From positions 1 through 37,440 of the forward strand of contig CAJXVA010000029.1 in NCBI GenBank assembly GCA_913061055.1: a stretch of 37,440 nucleotides of DNA. Direction: 5' to 3'. The notes under the pieces were generated by a model, which was not told the origin of the DNA, did not search any database, and saw only the letters and a program-made list of their open reading frames with translations. This document shows positions 25,069 to 33,854 of this stretch, piece by piece (the first letter of the stretch is position 1; each line of letters begins with the position of its first letter). Origin of the DNA: an uncultured Pseudomonadota bacterium (GTDB taxonomy: Bacteria; Myxococcota_A; Polyangia; Nannocystales; Nannocystaceae). The translations under genes were made by a program, and so were the position numbers.

Positions 25069-26271
25069 TCAGCGGGGCTCGTAGCCGGCACTGCGGACCA
25101 GCGCGGCCAGAGCGTCTGCGTCGAGGTTGCCATCGACCGTCGCAGACCCCGGCTCGAGATCGACCGTGACCGACTGGACGCGCTCGTCCTCACCCAGGAC
25201 CCGGGTCAGCTTGCGAACGCAGCCTTGGCACGTCATGCCCTCGACCGCGACGGTGAGGGAGGCCGAGGTTGGCGCAGCGGCATTGCGACGGCCCATCCAT
25301 GCCCGCACGTCCTCGGACGCGAACCAGACCATCATTCCGACCAGAAGGGCTCCGGTGGCCTGGGCGAGCAAGGAGGCCTCGTGGACGTGGTGGTGTGGCG
25401 CGGTGATCGACAGCGGAAACAAGGCGTCGAAGGCGTAGGCAAGGGCGACCGAGCCGATCACGATCGTGCCGAGGTACACGGAGAGCGCCCTGCGACCCAA
25501 CGTGCGGTACACGGCGCCCAAGGTGGCGAGGTTGGTGGCGGGTCCCGCCATCAAGAACACCAGCGCCGCGCCGGCGGGGAGCCCTCCAGCGACCAGCGCA
25601 GCCGCGATGGGAACCGACGCGGTGGCGCAGACGTACAGCGGAATCGAGATCAGCAGCGCCATCCCGAGCGCGATGAGGTGGTTGTCCCCGCCGATGCTCG
25701 CGAGCCACGACGGCGGCATGACTGTGGTGATGAACGCCGAGAGCAGCACGCCGAACAGCAACCACTTCCAGATCGATCGAAGCACCTCGATGGAATGGGT
25801 CCATGCCGCGCCCACGGTTCGTGGTGGGGCAGGGGCGACCGCCGACGAGTCCGGGGTCGGCACGACCGGCTCCGCGTCCGTGACCGCATCGGTCAGCCAC
25901 CCGCCGACGAGTCCGGTGATGCCGGCCGCAGCGAGCTTGAACAGCGCAAAGGGCCAGCCGAGGAAGCTGGCGGAGACGAGGACCGAGTCGACGCCCGTCT
26001 GGGGGGTGCTGATGAGGAACCCGACCGCGGCTCCGTCGCTTGCGCCGTCCTTCTTGAGCCCGAGTCCGGCCGGGATGACGCCGCACGAACACAGCGGAAG
26101 AGGAACGCCGAGCGCCACCGCCGTCAGGACGCCGCGGCGCCCGACGAACGCGCGTTTGACGAAACCGGCCGGCAACGCAACGTGCAGCACCCCGGCAATG
26201 ATGGCGCCGAGCAGGAGCCACGGGGCGAGCTCGAGCGTGATGGCCCACGTCGACTGAAGGAACAGACTCAT
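25069..26271 (-). CDS. SO_0444-type metal efflux permease fused to an HMA metal-binding domain
   Basis: 400 residues. The N-terminal 320 residues hold about eight or more membrane helices and the permease motifs PLPLCSCGVIP and YVCATASVPIAAAL, typical of the SO_0444/DUF318 family linked to Cu/Zn efflux. A His-rich loop (APHHHVHEASLL) precedes the last helix. The C-terminal 70 residues are a heavy-metal-associated domain with GMTCQGC (GMxCxxC), as in CopZ and copper ATPases. ATG 26271 overlaps the csoR-like stop by 4 nt, so the two form an operon. The likely role is export of a soft metal such as copper, with the HMA domain delivering or sensing the ion. Confidence 0.88.
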   Translation of the reverse strand: MSLFLQSTWAITLELAPWLLLGAIIAGVLHVALPAGFVKRAFVGRRGVLTAVALGVPLPLCSCGVIPAGLGLKKDGASDGAAVGFLISTPQTGVDSVLVSASFLGWPFALFKLAAAGITGLVGGWLTDAVTDAEPVVPTPDSSAVAPAPPRTVGAAWTHSIEVLRSIWKWLLFGVLLSAFITTVMPPSWLASIGGDNHLIALGMALLISIPLYVCATASVPIAAALVAGGLPAGAALVFLMAGPATNLATLGAVYRTLGRRALSVYLGTIVIGSVALAYAFDALFPLSITAPHHHVHEASLLAQATGALLVGMMVWFASEDVRAWMGRRNAAAPTSASLTVAVEGMTCQGCVRKLTRVLGEDERVQSVTVDLEPGSATVDGNLDADALAALVRSAGYEPR

Positions 26272-26555
26272 CGTCCCAGCCCCCCGTATCGCGAGAACAC
26301 ATCCATCAGCTCGTCGACTTTCTCGTCGCGGTCGACCTGGTCTCCGGTCGCGAAGGCATCGGCGACGCAGGTGCGGATGTGCTCGCCCAACAGGACTTGC
26401 CCCGCCTTACCCAGGGCGCCCTGCGCGGCGCTGATCTGCAGCAGAACGTCGACGCAGTAGGCGTCCTCGTCGAGCATCCGCCGCAGCGCTGATATTTGCC
26501 CCTCGGCCCGTTTGAGCCGCGCGGTGAGCTTTCGTTTGGTCGTTGGATCGAGCAT
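26268..26555 (-). CDS. CsoR/RcnR-family metal-responsive repressor
   Basis: 95 residues, all-helical DNA-binding repressor. ATG 26555 gives MLDPTTKRKLTARLKRAEGQISALRRMLDEDAYC; the upstream frame lies in the operators. The family's metal ligands fit Cys-His-Cys: Cys in DAYCVDVL, and His and Cys in GEHIRTCV, the pattern of copper-sensing CsoR rather than RcnR. The two TACCCC/GGGGTA palindromes directly upstream are the expected operators, so the gene should repress itself and the permease until metal binds. The sulfur-sensing CstR subtype is less likely, given the downstream metal permease. Confidence 0.9.
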   Translation of the reverse strand: MLDPTTKRKLTARLKRAEGQISALRRMLDEDAYCVDVLLQISAAQGALGKAGQVLLGEHIRTCVADAFATGDQVDRDEKVDELMDVFSRYGGLGR

Positions 26556-26561
26556 GACGTA

Positions 26562-26578
26562 ATACCCCGAGGGGGTAT
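26562..26578. promoter_or_regulatory. CsoR-type operator 1
   Basis: ATACCCCGAGGGGGTAT is a palindrome of the TACCCC-GGGGTA class bound by CsoR tetramers. It lies 6 nt before the repressor's ATG. Confidence 0.75.
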
Positions 26579-26589
26579 GTGAATCATAA

Positions 26590-26604
26590 ACCCCCCTGGG
26601 GTAT
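26590..26604. promoter_or_regulatory. CsoR-type operator 2
   Basis: ACCCCCCTGGGGTAT is a second, slightly imperfect copy; its left half lacks the TA. The centres of the two sites are about 27 bp apart. Confidence 0.65.
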
Positions 26605-26654
26605 ATGCAACCGCGTTGAGTCACAGGGGAACGCACGCCTGCTACGCTTGGACG

Positions 26655-27905
26655 ATGCTCGGGGCATGGTCACGCTGGAGAGAGACATGGGGCACCCTTG
26701 CGGGGCTTGCGGGGCTCGGTACCGCGGTCGCGCTGGCGGCGGCACTGCTGTCGTCCGGGCCCACGGAGCCGGAGTTGCCGGGGCCTCGTACAGCGGTGCG
26801 GGTCCAGGTTCAGACCGAGACCGAGCGCGAAGCCGTGCGCACGGTCATGCTCGATCTGTGGAGTGATAGCGACACGGGGACCGCCCTGGACGTCGTCCTG
26901 GACGCGCAGGGGATCGATGCCCTGCGTGAGCGCGGCATCGCGTTCGAGGTCCTCGTTCCGGACATCGACGCCGTCGCGGAGGCCGAGAGGGCCCGGATCG
27001 AAGCTGCGGAGATCGCCCGGCCAGGGAACTGGTTTTCGGAGTACCGCGACTACGAAACCGTCGACGCCTACCTCGATGTCTTGGCGGCGCGCAGGCCCGA
27101 CCTCGCGAGGGTCGAGCAGTTGGGTGTGTCCACCAACGGCCGCCGCATCCGCGCCTTGCGTCTGTCCGCGGCCGAAGGCGAGGCCAAGGCGATCGTGCTC
27201 AACGGCGGACAACATGCCCGCGAGTGGATCTCGGTGATGGTGTCCACCTGCGTGGCCGACCGCATGGTGTCCGGCTATGACACCGACCCTCGGATCCGCA
27301 CCGTGCTCGATGAGCGCGTCGTCTGGGTCGCGCCCGTGATCAATCCCGACGGCTACGTGCATTCGTGGGAGTCGGATCGCTACTGGCGAAAGAACCGCGC
27401 CGAGCCGTACGGCGTCGACCTCAACCGCAACTGGTCGGTGGGGTTCGGCGGCCGGGGGTCCAGCTCCAACCGCCGCTCTCAGATCTACCGGGGGCCCCAT
27501 GCCTTCTCGGAGCCAGAGACACGGGCCTTGCGTGACCTCATCACGCGGGAGCCTGTCGTCGCCCACGTCGACTTCCACAGCTTCGGGCAGATGATCCTGT
27601 ATCCCTGGGGTCACACCAAGAAGCCCGCTCCACAGCGGGATCGGTTTGCCGCGCTGGGAGACGCGATGGCGAGCGCAATCGCGGCGACCCACGGCGAGCG
27701 CTACAAGCTGATGTCTGCCGCTGAACTCTACGCCGCAGGCGGGACGGCGCTCGACTGGTCCTACGAAGAAGGTGGAGCCTTCGGCTTCACGATCGAGCTG
27801 CGACCCACGGGGGGCAGTGGGTTCGTGCTCCCCCCCGAGCAGATCGGGCCCACCTGCGATGAAGGCTTGGCTGCGGTCTTGGCCCTGGCCGAACGCGTCG
27901 ACTGA
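26655..27905 (+). CDS. M14-family zinc carboxypeptidase, membrane-anchored or exported
   Basis: 416 residues. It begins with a membrane segment (LAGLAGLGTAVALAAALLSS, residues 15-34), then a propeptide-like region, then the M14 domain from about residue 115. Zinc ligands are His and Glu in GGQHAREW (about 185-188) and His in HVDFHSFGQ (about 308). Substrate-site residues are in NPDGYVHSWESDRYWRKNR and GVDLNRNW, and the catalytic Glu is in FTIELRPTG (near 380). All key residues are present, so it should remove C-terminal residues from peptides outside the cytoplasm. ATG 26655 is chosen over TTG 26616. It diverges from the csoR operon but its function is unrelated. Confidence 0.92.
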   Translation: MLGAWSRWRETWGTLAGLAGLGTAVALAAALLSSGPTEPELPGPRTAVRVQVQTETEREAVRTVMLDLWSDSDTGTALDVVLDAQGIDALRERGIAFEVLVPDIDAVAEAERARIEAAEIARPGNWFSEYRDYETVDAYLDVLAARRPDLARVEQLGVSTNGRRIRALRLSAAEGEAKAIVLNGGQHAREWISVMVSTCVADRMVSGYDTDPRIRTVLDERVVWVAPVINPDGYVHSWESDRYWRKNRAEPYGVDLNRNWSVGFGGRGSSSNRRSQIYRGPHAFSEPETRALRDLITREPVVAHVDFHSFGQMILYPWGHTKKPAPQRDRFAALGDAMASAIAATHGERYKLMSAAELYAAGGTALDWSYEEGGAFGFTIELRPTGGSGFVLPPEQIGPTCDEGLAAVLALAERVD

Positions 27906-27956
27906 CCGGACGCGTTGCAGGCAGGCAGGCAGCACGCGGTGGGCTACTGTGACGAG

Positions 27957-28406
27957 GTGAGCGACCTGCAAGCGAGCATCGTCCGCTGCTCATCGTGTGC
28001 AGCTCCGCTGGGACGGGTCGCGCACGCCGAGATCGTGGTGTGCCGCTACTGCAAAGCCGAGAACCACGTGTCGATCACCGCCGAGGCGGCCATCGCGAGG
28101 GCGCACCGGTTCCAGGTTGCGGCCGACGAAGCGAGGGCGATGGCCCAGGGCGTGGAGGCGCGCAGTGTCGCGCTCATGGCCGAGTATCAAGCGCTGTCGG
28201 AACGGGTTCTTCGCGGGGAGAAGGCGCTGGCGCCTCGAGCACTCGAATTGTTGGAGGGGTACACGCGGCTGCAATACGCCCCCACGTTGCACATGTACGC
28301 GGCGTGGGGATCGGGCGACCCCCGAACCCAAAGTGCTCTGCACGAGATCGACACGGTCATCGCGAAGGTCGTGGCGGCCGGGGCGAAGAGTTTGGGCGTG
28401 GACTGA
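27957..28406 (+). CDS. Zinc-ribbon protein of unknown function
   Basis: 149 residues. GTG 27957 is chosen, since the frame upstream is not protein-like. The N-terminal CSSCAAPLGRVAHAEIVVCRYC (residues 10-31) is a four-cysteine zinc ribbon (CxxC-x16-CxxC). A helical region follows (ARAHRFQVAADEARAMAQGVEARSVALMAEYQALSERVLRG). No catalytic motif is recognised and no signal peptide is seen. It lies 51 nt after the carboxypeptidase gene. Confidence 0.75.
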   Translation: MSDLQASIVRCSSCAAPLGRVAHAEIVVCRYCKAENHVSITAEAAIARAHRFQVAADEARAMAQGVEARSVALMAEYQALSERVLRGEKALAPRALELLEGYTRLQYAPTLHMYAAWGSGDPRTQSALHEIDTVIAKVVAAGAKSLGVD

Positions 28407-28473
28407 GGCTCCCGTCCGTCGGGCCGGGCACGTCGCTGGCACATCATGTGGACGCCGTGCGATGGTCGATCGC

Positions 28474-30033
28474 ATGTCCGTCCAGCGACGAATGATGGTC
28501 GGGCTCGACGACCCGGGGCGACGCCACATCGCGATCGCTGCCCTGTTTCTCGCGGTGGGCTGTGGAAGCAGCCGCGTCGATGCGGACACGAGCGGGGATT
28601 CCGGCTCCACATCGACCTCCGCGTCCAGCTCAGGTCAAGACCCCGGCTCCTCCACCGGAGGCTCGACGATCGGAGCGTCGTCGTCGACGGGGGCCGACAC
28701 CGAGTTTCTCGACCGCCCCTACGGCAGTGGAACCCGCCTGACCGCGAAGGTCCTGCGAGCGGCAGGGGGGGCGGAGATGCTTCAGTGGTTCTGGGACGAG
28801 GAGCTTCAGATCGAGTGCGTCTTCGCCCGAGATCCCGCTGGGGTCGTTCGCTGCCTGCCCCGGGATGGCGCGCTCGCGACGGGGTCTCATGGTGGGATCT
28901 TCGGCCTGGATCCATTCAATCATCCGACAGCCACCGGGGCGGATTGCGTGCTGCCCGCGGTGAATCGCTCCGCGTGTGCCGTCGACCTCCAGTCTGGGTA
29001 TGCGTACGTTACAAGCCCTATGTGTGGACCCGGCCCGGTGGTTCGCGAGGCCTACCGCCTCTCGGAGAGCCTCGACGAAGTGGGGACGGAATCCGAAGAC
29101 GGTCGTTGCGAGGTCAGTCCTGTTTCGGAGGGCCGGTTGGCGTACAGCCTGGTGGCTGTTGACCAGGCGCTCTTTGTTGCAGCCGAGCAGGTCGTCGGTG
29201 GCGGCGTTCGTACCTTGGTAGGAGAAGACGGCTCCTGGCAGAATCTCGAGCTTGCGGTGCCCGGAGGGCAGGGGTGCTTCGCCGCGAGCTACGGCGAGGA
29301 TGGCCCGTGCGTCCCAAGCCCTGCTGGGTTCGTACGCACCGCGAGTTCAGACGAAGCGTGCCGGCTCGATGATGTTGGTGGGGAGCCCATCCGCCACGAC
29401 GATTGCGCGCACTACCCGTCGCACGCGATGCCGATCAACGAGGACGAGGTGCTGCGAGAGATCGTCGGCAACCTCGAGAGCGCCTATTTCCCCGGTGACG
29501 ATGGCGGAAGCTGTGACCCGATGTCTGGCCGCTTCTTCCAACTCGGAGACGCAGTACCCCTGGATAGTCTCCCGGTCATCGTGTCGGTCGACAAGGGGGG
29601 CGAAGGGGTCGTCGCGAGGTTCGGGTCATTCGATGGGGTCTCCGAGACCGTTGGCCAGGCTCTCGTCGACCTGGCAACTGGAGACGACTGCGTAGCCTGG
29701 TTCGACGGAGCGCGCCGCTGGTGCATTCCTGAGCGGGTTTGGTCTGCTGGCTCCCCGCGCCTGTTCGCGGACGCGGACTGCACCCAGCCCGTATCCGACG
29801 CCTACGCGCCGCTACCCTTCGCGGCCCGACAGAGCGCGCAGGAGCAGCGCTGCATCTCCAACTGGAGCTTCTACGAGGTCGAATTCCGGGGAGGCACGGT
29901 CTACCGACGAGCGAATGGAGAGTGTGTCGTAGAGGAGGACGCTGGGGGGTACATCTACACCCTCGGAGAGTTGCTGCAGACCGAATCCGTGCTCCACGAG
30001 TTGTTCCTCGAAGACGCCGCGCCGCCGGGCTAG
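28474..30033 (+). CDS. Uncharacterised lipoprotein with Ser/Thr/Gly-rich linker
   Basis: About 519 residues, not recognised. From ATG 28474 (28462 is an alternative) a signal peptide ends in lipobox FLAVGC. A low-complexity linker of Ser, Thr, Gly and Asp follows (SGSTSTSASSSGQDPG), of the kind common in Nannocystaceae surface lipoproteins. The remaining 440 residues are rich in cysteine, aromatic and acidic residues with many CVF, DDCVAWFDG and RWCIPE-type segments. These suggest a disulfide-bonded, repeat-built extracellular domain. No enzyme motif is seen. Confidence 0.85.
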   Translation: MSVQRRMMVGLDDPGRRHIAIAALFLAVGCGSSRVDADTSGDSGSTSTSASSSGQDPGSSTGGSTIGASSSTGADTEFLDRPYGSGTRLTAKVLRAAGGAEMLQWFWDEELQIECVFARDPAGVVRCLPRDGALATGSHGGIFGLDPFNHPTATGADCVLPAVNRSACAVDLQSGYAYVTSPMCGPGPVVREAYRLSESLDEVGTESEDGRCEVSPVSEGRLAYSLVAVDQALFVAAEQVVGGGVRTLVGEDGSWQNLELAVPGGQGCFAASYGEDGPCVPSPAGFVRTASSDEACRLDDVGGEPIRHDDCAHYPSHAMPINEDEVLREIVGNLESAYFPGDDGGSCDPMSGRFFQLGDAVPLDSLPVIVSVDKGGEGVVARFGSFDGVSETVGQALVDLATGDDCVAWFDGARRWCIPERVWSAGSPRLFADADCTQPVSDAYAPLPFAARQSAQEQRCISNWSFYEVEFRGGTVYRRANGECVVEEDAGGYIYTLGELLQTESVLHELFLEDAAPPG

Positions 30034-30045
30034 AGCGAGCATTCC

Positions 30046-30067
30046 GACGAGGAAGCTAGCCCTCGTC
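30046..30067. terminator. Hairpin between convergent genes, possible bidirectional terminator
   Basis: GACGAGG-AAGCTAGC-CCTCGTC gives a perfect 7-bp stem with an 8-base loop between the lipoprotein stop (30033) and the haemoglobin stop (30056). There is no T-run. Confidence 0.35.
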
Positions 30068-30457
30068 CTCGGGCACGTTGCGCAGGAAGTTGGCGACGTG
30101 AGCGAAGCGTTCGTCGAGGAACGCGCGTACGTCTCCTGCGACGCCACCTTCGTCCAGTGCAGTGCCCATCGCGCGCAACCACGCGTCACGCATTGCGAGG
30201 TTGATCGGAACCGCCCGGTGCCGCATCCGCAGACGTGGGTGCCCGAACCGCTCCATGTACTCCTGCTCCCCCCCGAGCCAGCCCACGAGGAACAACCCGA
30301 ACCGATCGCGGGTCGCGTCAGACACCTTGCCAGGGGCTTTGCAGTCGTGCACCGCCGTCAGCTCGGGTTCGTCTCGCTCCATCGCGTCGTAGAAGCGGTT
30401 CGCGAGCGCGAGGACGGCGTCGCGGCCACCGAGCAGATCGTGGGGGGTCGGGTCCAT
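30056..30457 (-). CDS. Group II truncated haemoglobin
   Basis: 133 residues from ATG 30457; the extra upstream codons are not supported. It is a small haem protein of the trHbO type. Key residues: Phe22-Tyr23 (B9-B10), His80 as proximal ligand in GHPRLRMRHRAVPI, and Trp93 (G8) in RDAWLRAM, a hallmark of groups II and III. The family binds O2 and NO and often protects from NO or peroxide. A link to the H-NOX system about 10 kb away is only a thematic guess, since no shared promoter motif was seen. Confidence 0.92.
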   Translation of the reverse strand: MDPTPHDLLGGRDAVLALANRFYDAMERDEPELTAVHDCKAPGKVSDATRDRFGLFLVGWLGGEQEYMERFGHPRLRMRHRAVPINLAMRDAWLRAMGTALDEGGVAGDVRAFLDERFAHVANFLRNVPEDEG

Positions 30458-30525
30458 GCGATTGCAGTATGGCAGCGTCACCGAGGCATCGGAATCTCCG
30501 ACACCCGGTGGTCTGCGGACACGAC

Positions 30526-30555
30526 AAAACCCTCGCCGAACGCGTCGGACGAGGG
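30526..30555 (-). terminator. Intrinsic terminator after the cyclophilin gene
   Basis: Read on the minus strand: CCCTCGTCCGA, a short loop, TCGGCGAGGG, then TTTT. The stem is about 10 bp with one mismatch and a T-run, 23 nt past the cyclophilin stop. Confidence 0.7.
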
Positions 30556-30578
30556 CCTTGGAATGGAGGACCCGAGGT

Positions 30579-31088
30579 TTACTCGAGGATGGTGACCTTC
30601 ACCATCTGAACGGGCTCGACCGGACGATCGCGGCCGTCGGTCGGGGTGGTCTCGATGGCGGTGATGACGTCCATGCCGTCGATGACCTTGGCGAACACCG
30701 GGTGCTTGGATTGACCGGGGCTGAACCAGTCGAGGAACTCGTTGTGCTTGGTGTTGATGAAGAACTGGCAGCTGCCGCTGTTGGGTGCGCCGGTGTTCGC
30801 CATCGACAAGGTGCCAGGCTCGTTGGAGTGCTTGGTCGTGTGCTCGTCCTGAATGTTGCCGTCCGGACCCTTGCCGGTGCCTGCGCTACCGCTGTTGGGG
30901 TCGCGGCTGTTGGGGCATCCGAACTGGCACATGAAGCCTTGGATGACGCGGTGGAAGTGCAGACCGTCGTAGAAGCCGGACTTGGCGAGCTTGATGAAGT
31001 TGCCCGCGGTGATCGGCAATTCGTCGGTGAAAAGCTCAATCTTGACGTCGCCCTTCGAGGTCTGCAGCAGCGCTTGCGTGTTGGCCAT
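30579..31088 (-). CDS. Cyclophilin-type peptidyl-prolyl cis-trans isomerase
   Basis: 169 residues, cytoplasmic (no signal peptide). It catalyses proline isomerisation in protein folding. Cyclophilin motifs are present: [13 protein letters not shown] (catalytic Arg, Phe and Gln), [20 protein letters not shown] and [14 protein letters not shown]. It starts at ATG 31088 after a purine-rich AGAAGG. It is a single gene ending in a clear terminator, and lies downstream of the transporter fusion on the same strand with a 34-nt gap. Confidence 0.96.
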   Translation of the reverse strand: MANTQALLQTSKGDVKIELFTDELPITAGNFIKLAKSGFYDGLHFHRVIQGFMCQFGCPNSRDPNSGSAGTGKGPDGNIQDEHTTKHSNEPGTLSMANTGAPNSGSCQFFINTKHNEFLDWFSPGQSKHPVFAKVIDGMDVITAIETTPTDGRDRPVEPVQMVKVTILE

Positions 31089-31122
31089 GCGCGCCTTCTA
31101 CCACGAGGTCGAGCGCCTCGCC

Positions 31123-33768
31123 TCAGGGGAGCGGGGCGGGCTGAGTGAGCGCCAAACGCACGTCTGCGGTCGATCGCGCGGCTCGCAGGTCGCTCAGCAG
31201 GCTGGTGTCGACCAGTCGCTGAGCGATGAGCGACAGGAACTGGAGGTGGGCCTGGCGATCGCCCGGTGGACCCACCAGGGACAGCACGATGTCGACGGGC
31301 GTTCCGCGTCCGTCATAGTCCAGGGGCTCGCTCAATACGACGACCGCGAGTTTGGTCCTGAGCAGTCCGGGAACGGTGGCGTGGGGGATGGCAACGCCGT
31401 GGCCGACCGCCGTGTTTTGTGTGCGTTCGCGCTCCCACAACAGCGGCTCGACCGTGTCGGAGATGATGCGCGGCGAAGCGCTGTCGAACAAGCGGGCGAG
31501 CTCCGCAAACAGGGCCTCCTTGGTACGCGCAGAAACCTCGACTGCGATGGCATCAGGCTCTGGCAGCTCGAGGGGCGCACCTTCGTCCGAGGTGACGATG
31601 GACCGGTGCGATGCCCGTTCGGGGGCGAGCAGCTGCAGGACCGCGCAGTGAGCCGCTTCGGTGAGTCGTTCCTCCGGGGTCGCATGTAGAAGCGAGCGAA
31701 GGGAAGGGCGGGTCTTCGCGCCGGTGAGGGCGAGGTCGTAGCGCGCGGTCGCGTGCGCCAATGCGTCGGTGGGGTCGTCATCGTCGCGGATGATCTCCGA
31801 GCGCGTCGGGCGGTCGCAGAGTCGACCGAGTTGGTGGTGATATTCCTCCATCTCCTCGATCTGCTCGTCGGTGGCATCGGTGGGCACGACGTTCACGAAC
31901 GTGACCTCCGCTCCGTGAAGCTCCGCGAGGGAGTCGGCCGTTGTCGCGATGAGCCCGTCGTGCGGGCCCGGCTGCGCGTGCGCCATGATCCGGTGAATTG
32001 TACGAATGCCTGCGTCACGAAACACCGCGACGTTGCACGGCAGGTGGGTTGTGAGCCATTGCAGGGGGTCGCGCGCGATGAAGCCGCGTTCGGAACGATC
32101 TCGCCACCCCATCACCACCCAGCGCGAGTGCTCGAGGGCGGCGTGGTCGTAGAGGGTGCCGCGAAGGTCCCGAGTGTAGACGACGTTGAAGTGCACCTGG
32201 ACGTCGTGCTCTTCGGCCACGTGCATCATGCGTCGCTCCACCGACGCGACCCGATCGTCGGTCCCGTGCGCGAGAGCGCTGAGATCGGTCTGCTCGGGGA
32301 CTTCTTCGAGGTGCAGGACCGACAGATCTTCACCCGGGGTCAGGCTCATGCCCAGCTTGAGCAGCGCTTCGGACGAGTGCTCTGCACCCAGCAGAGCGAC
32401 AGTGGTCTGGAAGGCGTGACCGCGCACGGTCGCGCCCTGTTTTCGATTGTCCGCGAGCAGATCATCGCGGCTGGACATCTGCCGTAGCAACCCCAGTCGG
32501 TCCACGCGGCGGTTGCCGAACCCGAAGTAGAGCCCCGCACCAGCCACGAATGCGATCGCGATGCCCAGCAGTGGGAACGAGCCGAGACTCACCAGGACAC
32601 CGCCGCCTGCGACCACCCCGAAGACCTGCAAGAAGGGATACAGCGGCGCCCGGAACGTCGGCTTGTACCACTTTGCGCGGCTCTCCCTGAACACCAACAC
32701 CGAGACGTTGACCGCCATGAATGCGGCGATCATGAAGGCGCTGGCGAGCTTGGCGATCTTGACGACATCCAGCGTGACCAGAAACGCGGCCATCGTCAGG
32801 ACGGAGACAATGATCGCCGGGACCGGGGTCCGGTAGCGTCGGTGAATCTTGGACAGCGATGCGGGCGCAAGCTTGTCGCGCGCCATGGCGAACGGGAAGC
32901 GGGACGCAGCCAGCAACCCTGCGTTCGTCATCCCCAACAACGCAAACACGGCCGTGACCGCTAGTGCGGTCACCCCCCAAGGCCCCGCCACGACGCCGGC
33001 GAGCGTGGCGATGGGAGTCTGGTCTCCGACGAGTTCCTCCGGAGAAAAACCACGAGACAGCACCCAGCCCAGACCGGTGTAGAGCGTGGCGATCGTCGAT
33101 AGCGAGATCAGCATGCCCGCCGGAATCGTCCGTGAGACGTCTTTGACCTCCTCCGCGATCGCGGCGATCTTGGTGACGCCGGCGTACGAGATGAACACGA
33201 GGCCGACCGCCGAGGCGAAGCCCAGGGTTCCATGGGCGAAGAAGTCGATGTCGTCGGTGCGCGGAGGAAGGCCGACCGCGCCGGCCACCAGCAGCGCGAC
33301 CAGAGCCGCCAGGCAGGCCGCGACGATGTACGTCTGCAGGGCGCTGACCCGGCGCACGCCGACCACGTTGAGGCCGGCGACGAGCGCCAGCAGGATCACA
33401 CCGACCAAGGTGGTCGGAACCTCGACGATCAGGGCGAGGTAGCTACCGAGGACGGCCAGCGCGAACGTGCTCTTGAGCAGCAGCGATAGCCACAGCCCGA
33501 GCCCCGCCACCGTGCCCGCCAGGGGTCCCATCGCCCGCTCGATGTAGAGATATGCGCCGCCGGAGTCGGGCATAGCCGTGGCGAGTTCGGCCTTGCTCAA
33601 CGCCGCCGGCATCACGAGCAACGCCGCGACCAGGTAGGCCAGCCACAGCGACGGACCTGTGAGCTGAGCCGCGACGGCTGGCAGCACGAAGATCGCTCCG
33701 CCCAGCATCGCGCCGACCGAGATCGCGACGACGCCGAACAGACCGAGGCTGCGTTCGAGGGACGCCAC
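31123..33768 (-). CDS. APC-family amino-acid permease fused to universal-stress domains and a PTS EIIA-type domain
   Basis: 881 residues. Residues 1-430 form an APC-superfamily transporter with about 12 helices (GVVAISVGAMLGGAIFVLP, SGGAYLYIERAMGPLAG, FISYAGVTKIAAIAEEVKD). Residues about 455-690 hold two universal-stress-like domains (VALLGAEHSSEALLKLGMSL; the first ends in WVVMGWRDRSERG-type sequence, the second in YDLALTGAKTR). Residues about 735-875 are a type-2 PTS EIIA domain, with the phospho-His in GVAIPHATVPG (near 796). The tail could couple uptake to PTS-Ntr phosphorylation and nucleotide state. The substrate is unknown. GTG 33768 is the start. Confidence 0.9.
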   Translation of the reverse strand: MASLERSLGLFGVVAISVGAMLGGAIFVLPAVAAQLTGPSLWLAYLVAALLVMPAALSKAELATAMPDSGGAYLYIERAMGPLAGTVAGLGLWLSLLLKSTFALAVLGSYLALIVEVPTTLVGVILLALVAGLNVVGVRRVSALQTYIVAACLAALVALLVAGAVGLPPRTDDIDFFAHGTLGFASAVGLVFISYAGVTKIAAIAEEVKDVSRTIPAGMLISLSTIATLYTGLGWVLSRGFSPEELVGDQTPIATLAGVVAGPWGVTALAVTAVFALLGMTNAGLLAASRFPFAMARDKLAPASLSKIHRRYRTPVPAIIVSVLTMAAFLVTLDVVKIAKLASAFMIAAFMAVNVSVLVFRESRAKWYKPTFRAPLYPFLQVFGVVAGGGVLVSLGSFPLLGIAIAFVAGAGLYFGFGNRRVDRLGLLRQMSSRDDLLADNRKQGATVRGHAFQTTVALLGAEHSSEALLKLGMSLTPGEDLSVLHLEEVPEQTDLSALAHGTDDRVASVERRMMHVAEEHDVQVHFNVVYTRDLRGTLYDHAALEHSRWVVMGWRDRSERGFIARDPLQWLTTHLPCNVAVFRDAGIRTIHRIMAHAQPGPHDGLIATTADSLAELHGAEVTFVNVVPTDATDEQIEEMEEYHHQLGRLCDRPTRSEIIRDDDDPTDALAHATARYDLALTGAKTRPSLRSLLHATPEERLTEAAHCAVLQLLAPERASHRSIVTSDEGAPLELPEPDAIAVEVSARTKEALFAELARLFDSASPRIISDTVEPLLWERERTQNTAVGHGVAIPHATVPGLLRTKLAVVVLSEPLDYDGRGTPVDIVLSLVGPPGDRQAHLQFLSLIAQRLVDTSLLSDLRAARSTADVRLALTQPAPLP

Positions 33769-33836
33769 CGACGGAGGCTAGCCTGCGCCCGGGCGTCCGT
33801 CGGAAAACTCGGCGTCGCGGCGCCCTGGGCACCGCC

Positions 33837-33854
33837 GAGCACGGCCGGGTGCTC
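33837..33854 (-). terminator. Possible terminator hairpin after the ceramidase-like gene
   Basis: GAGCAC-GGCCGG-GTGCTC is a perfect 6-bp stem at the end of the minus-strand gene, overlapping its stop codon. With no T-run, it is only a candidate. Confidence 0.25.

Noticed and set aside
24829..26460. A 543-residue plus-strand frame
   Set aside because: It is antisense to the permease-HMA and csoR-like genes and has Arg/Gly-rich composition without domains.
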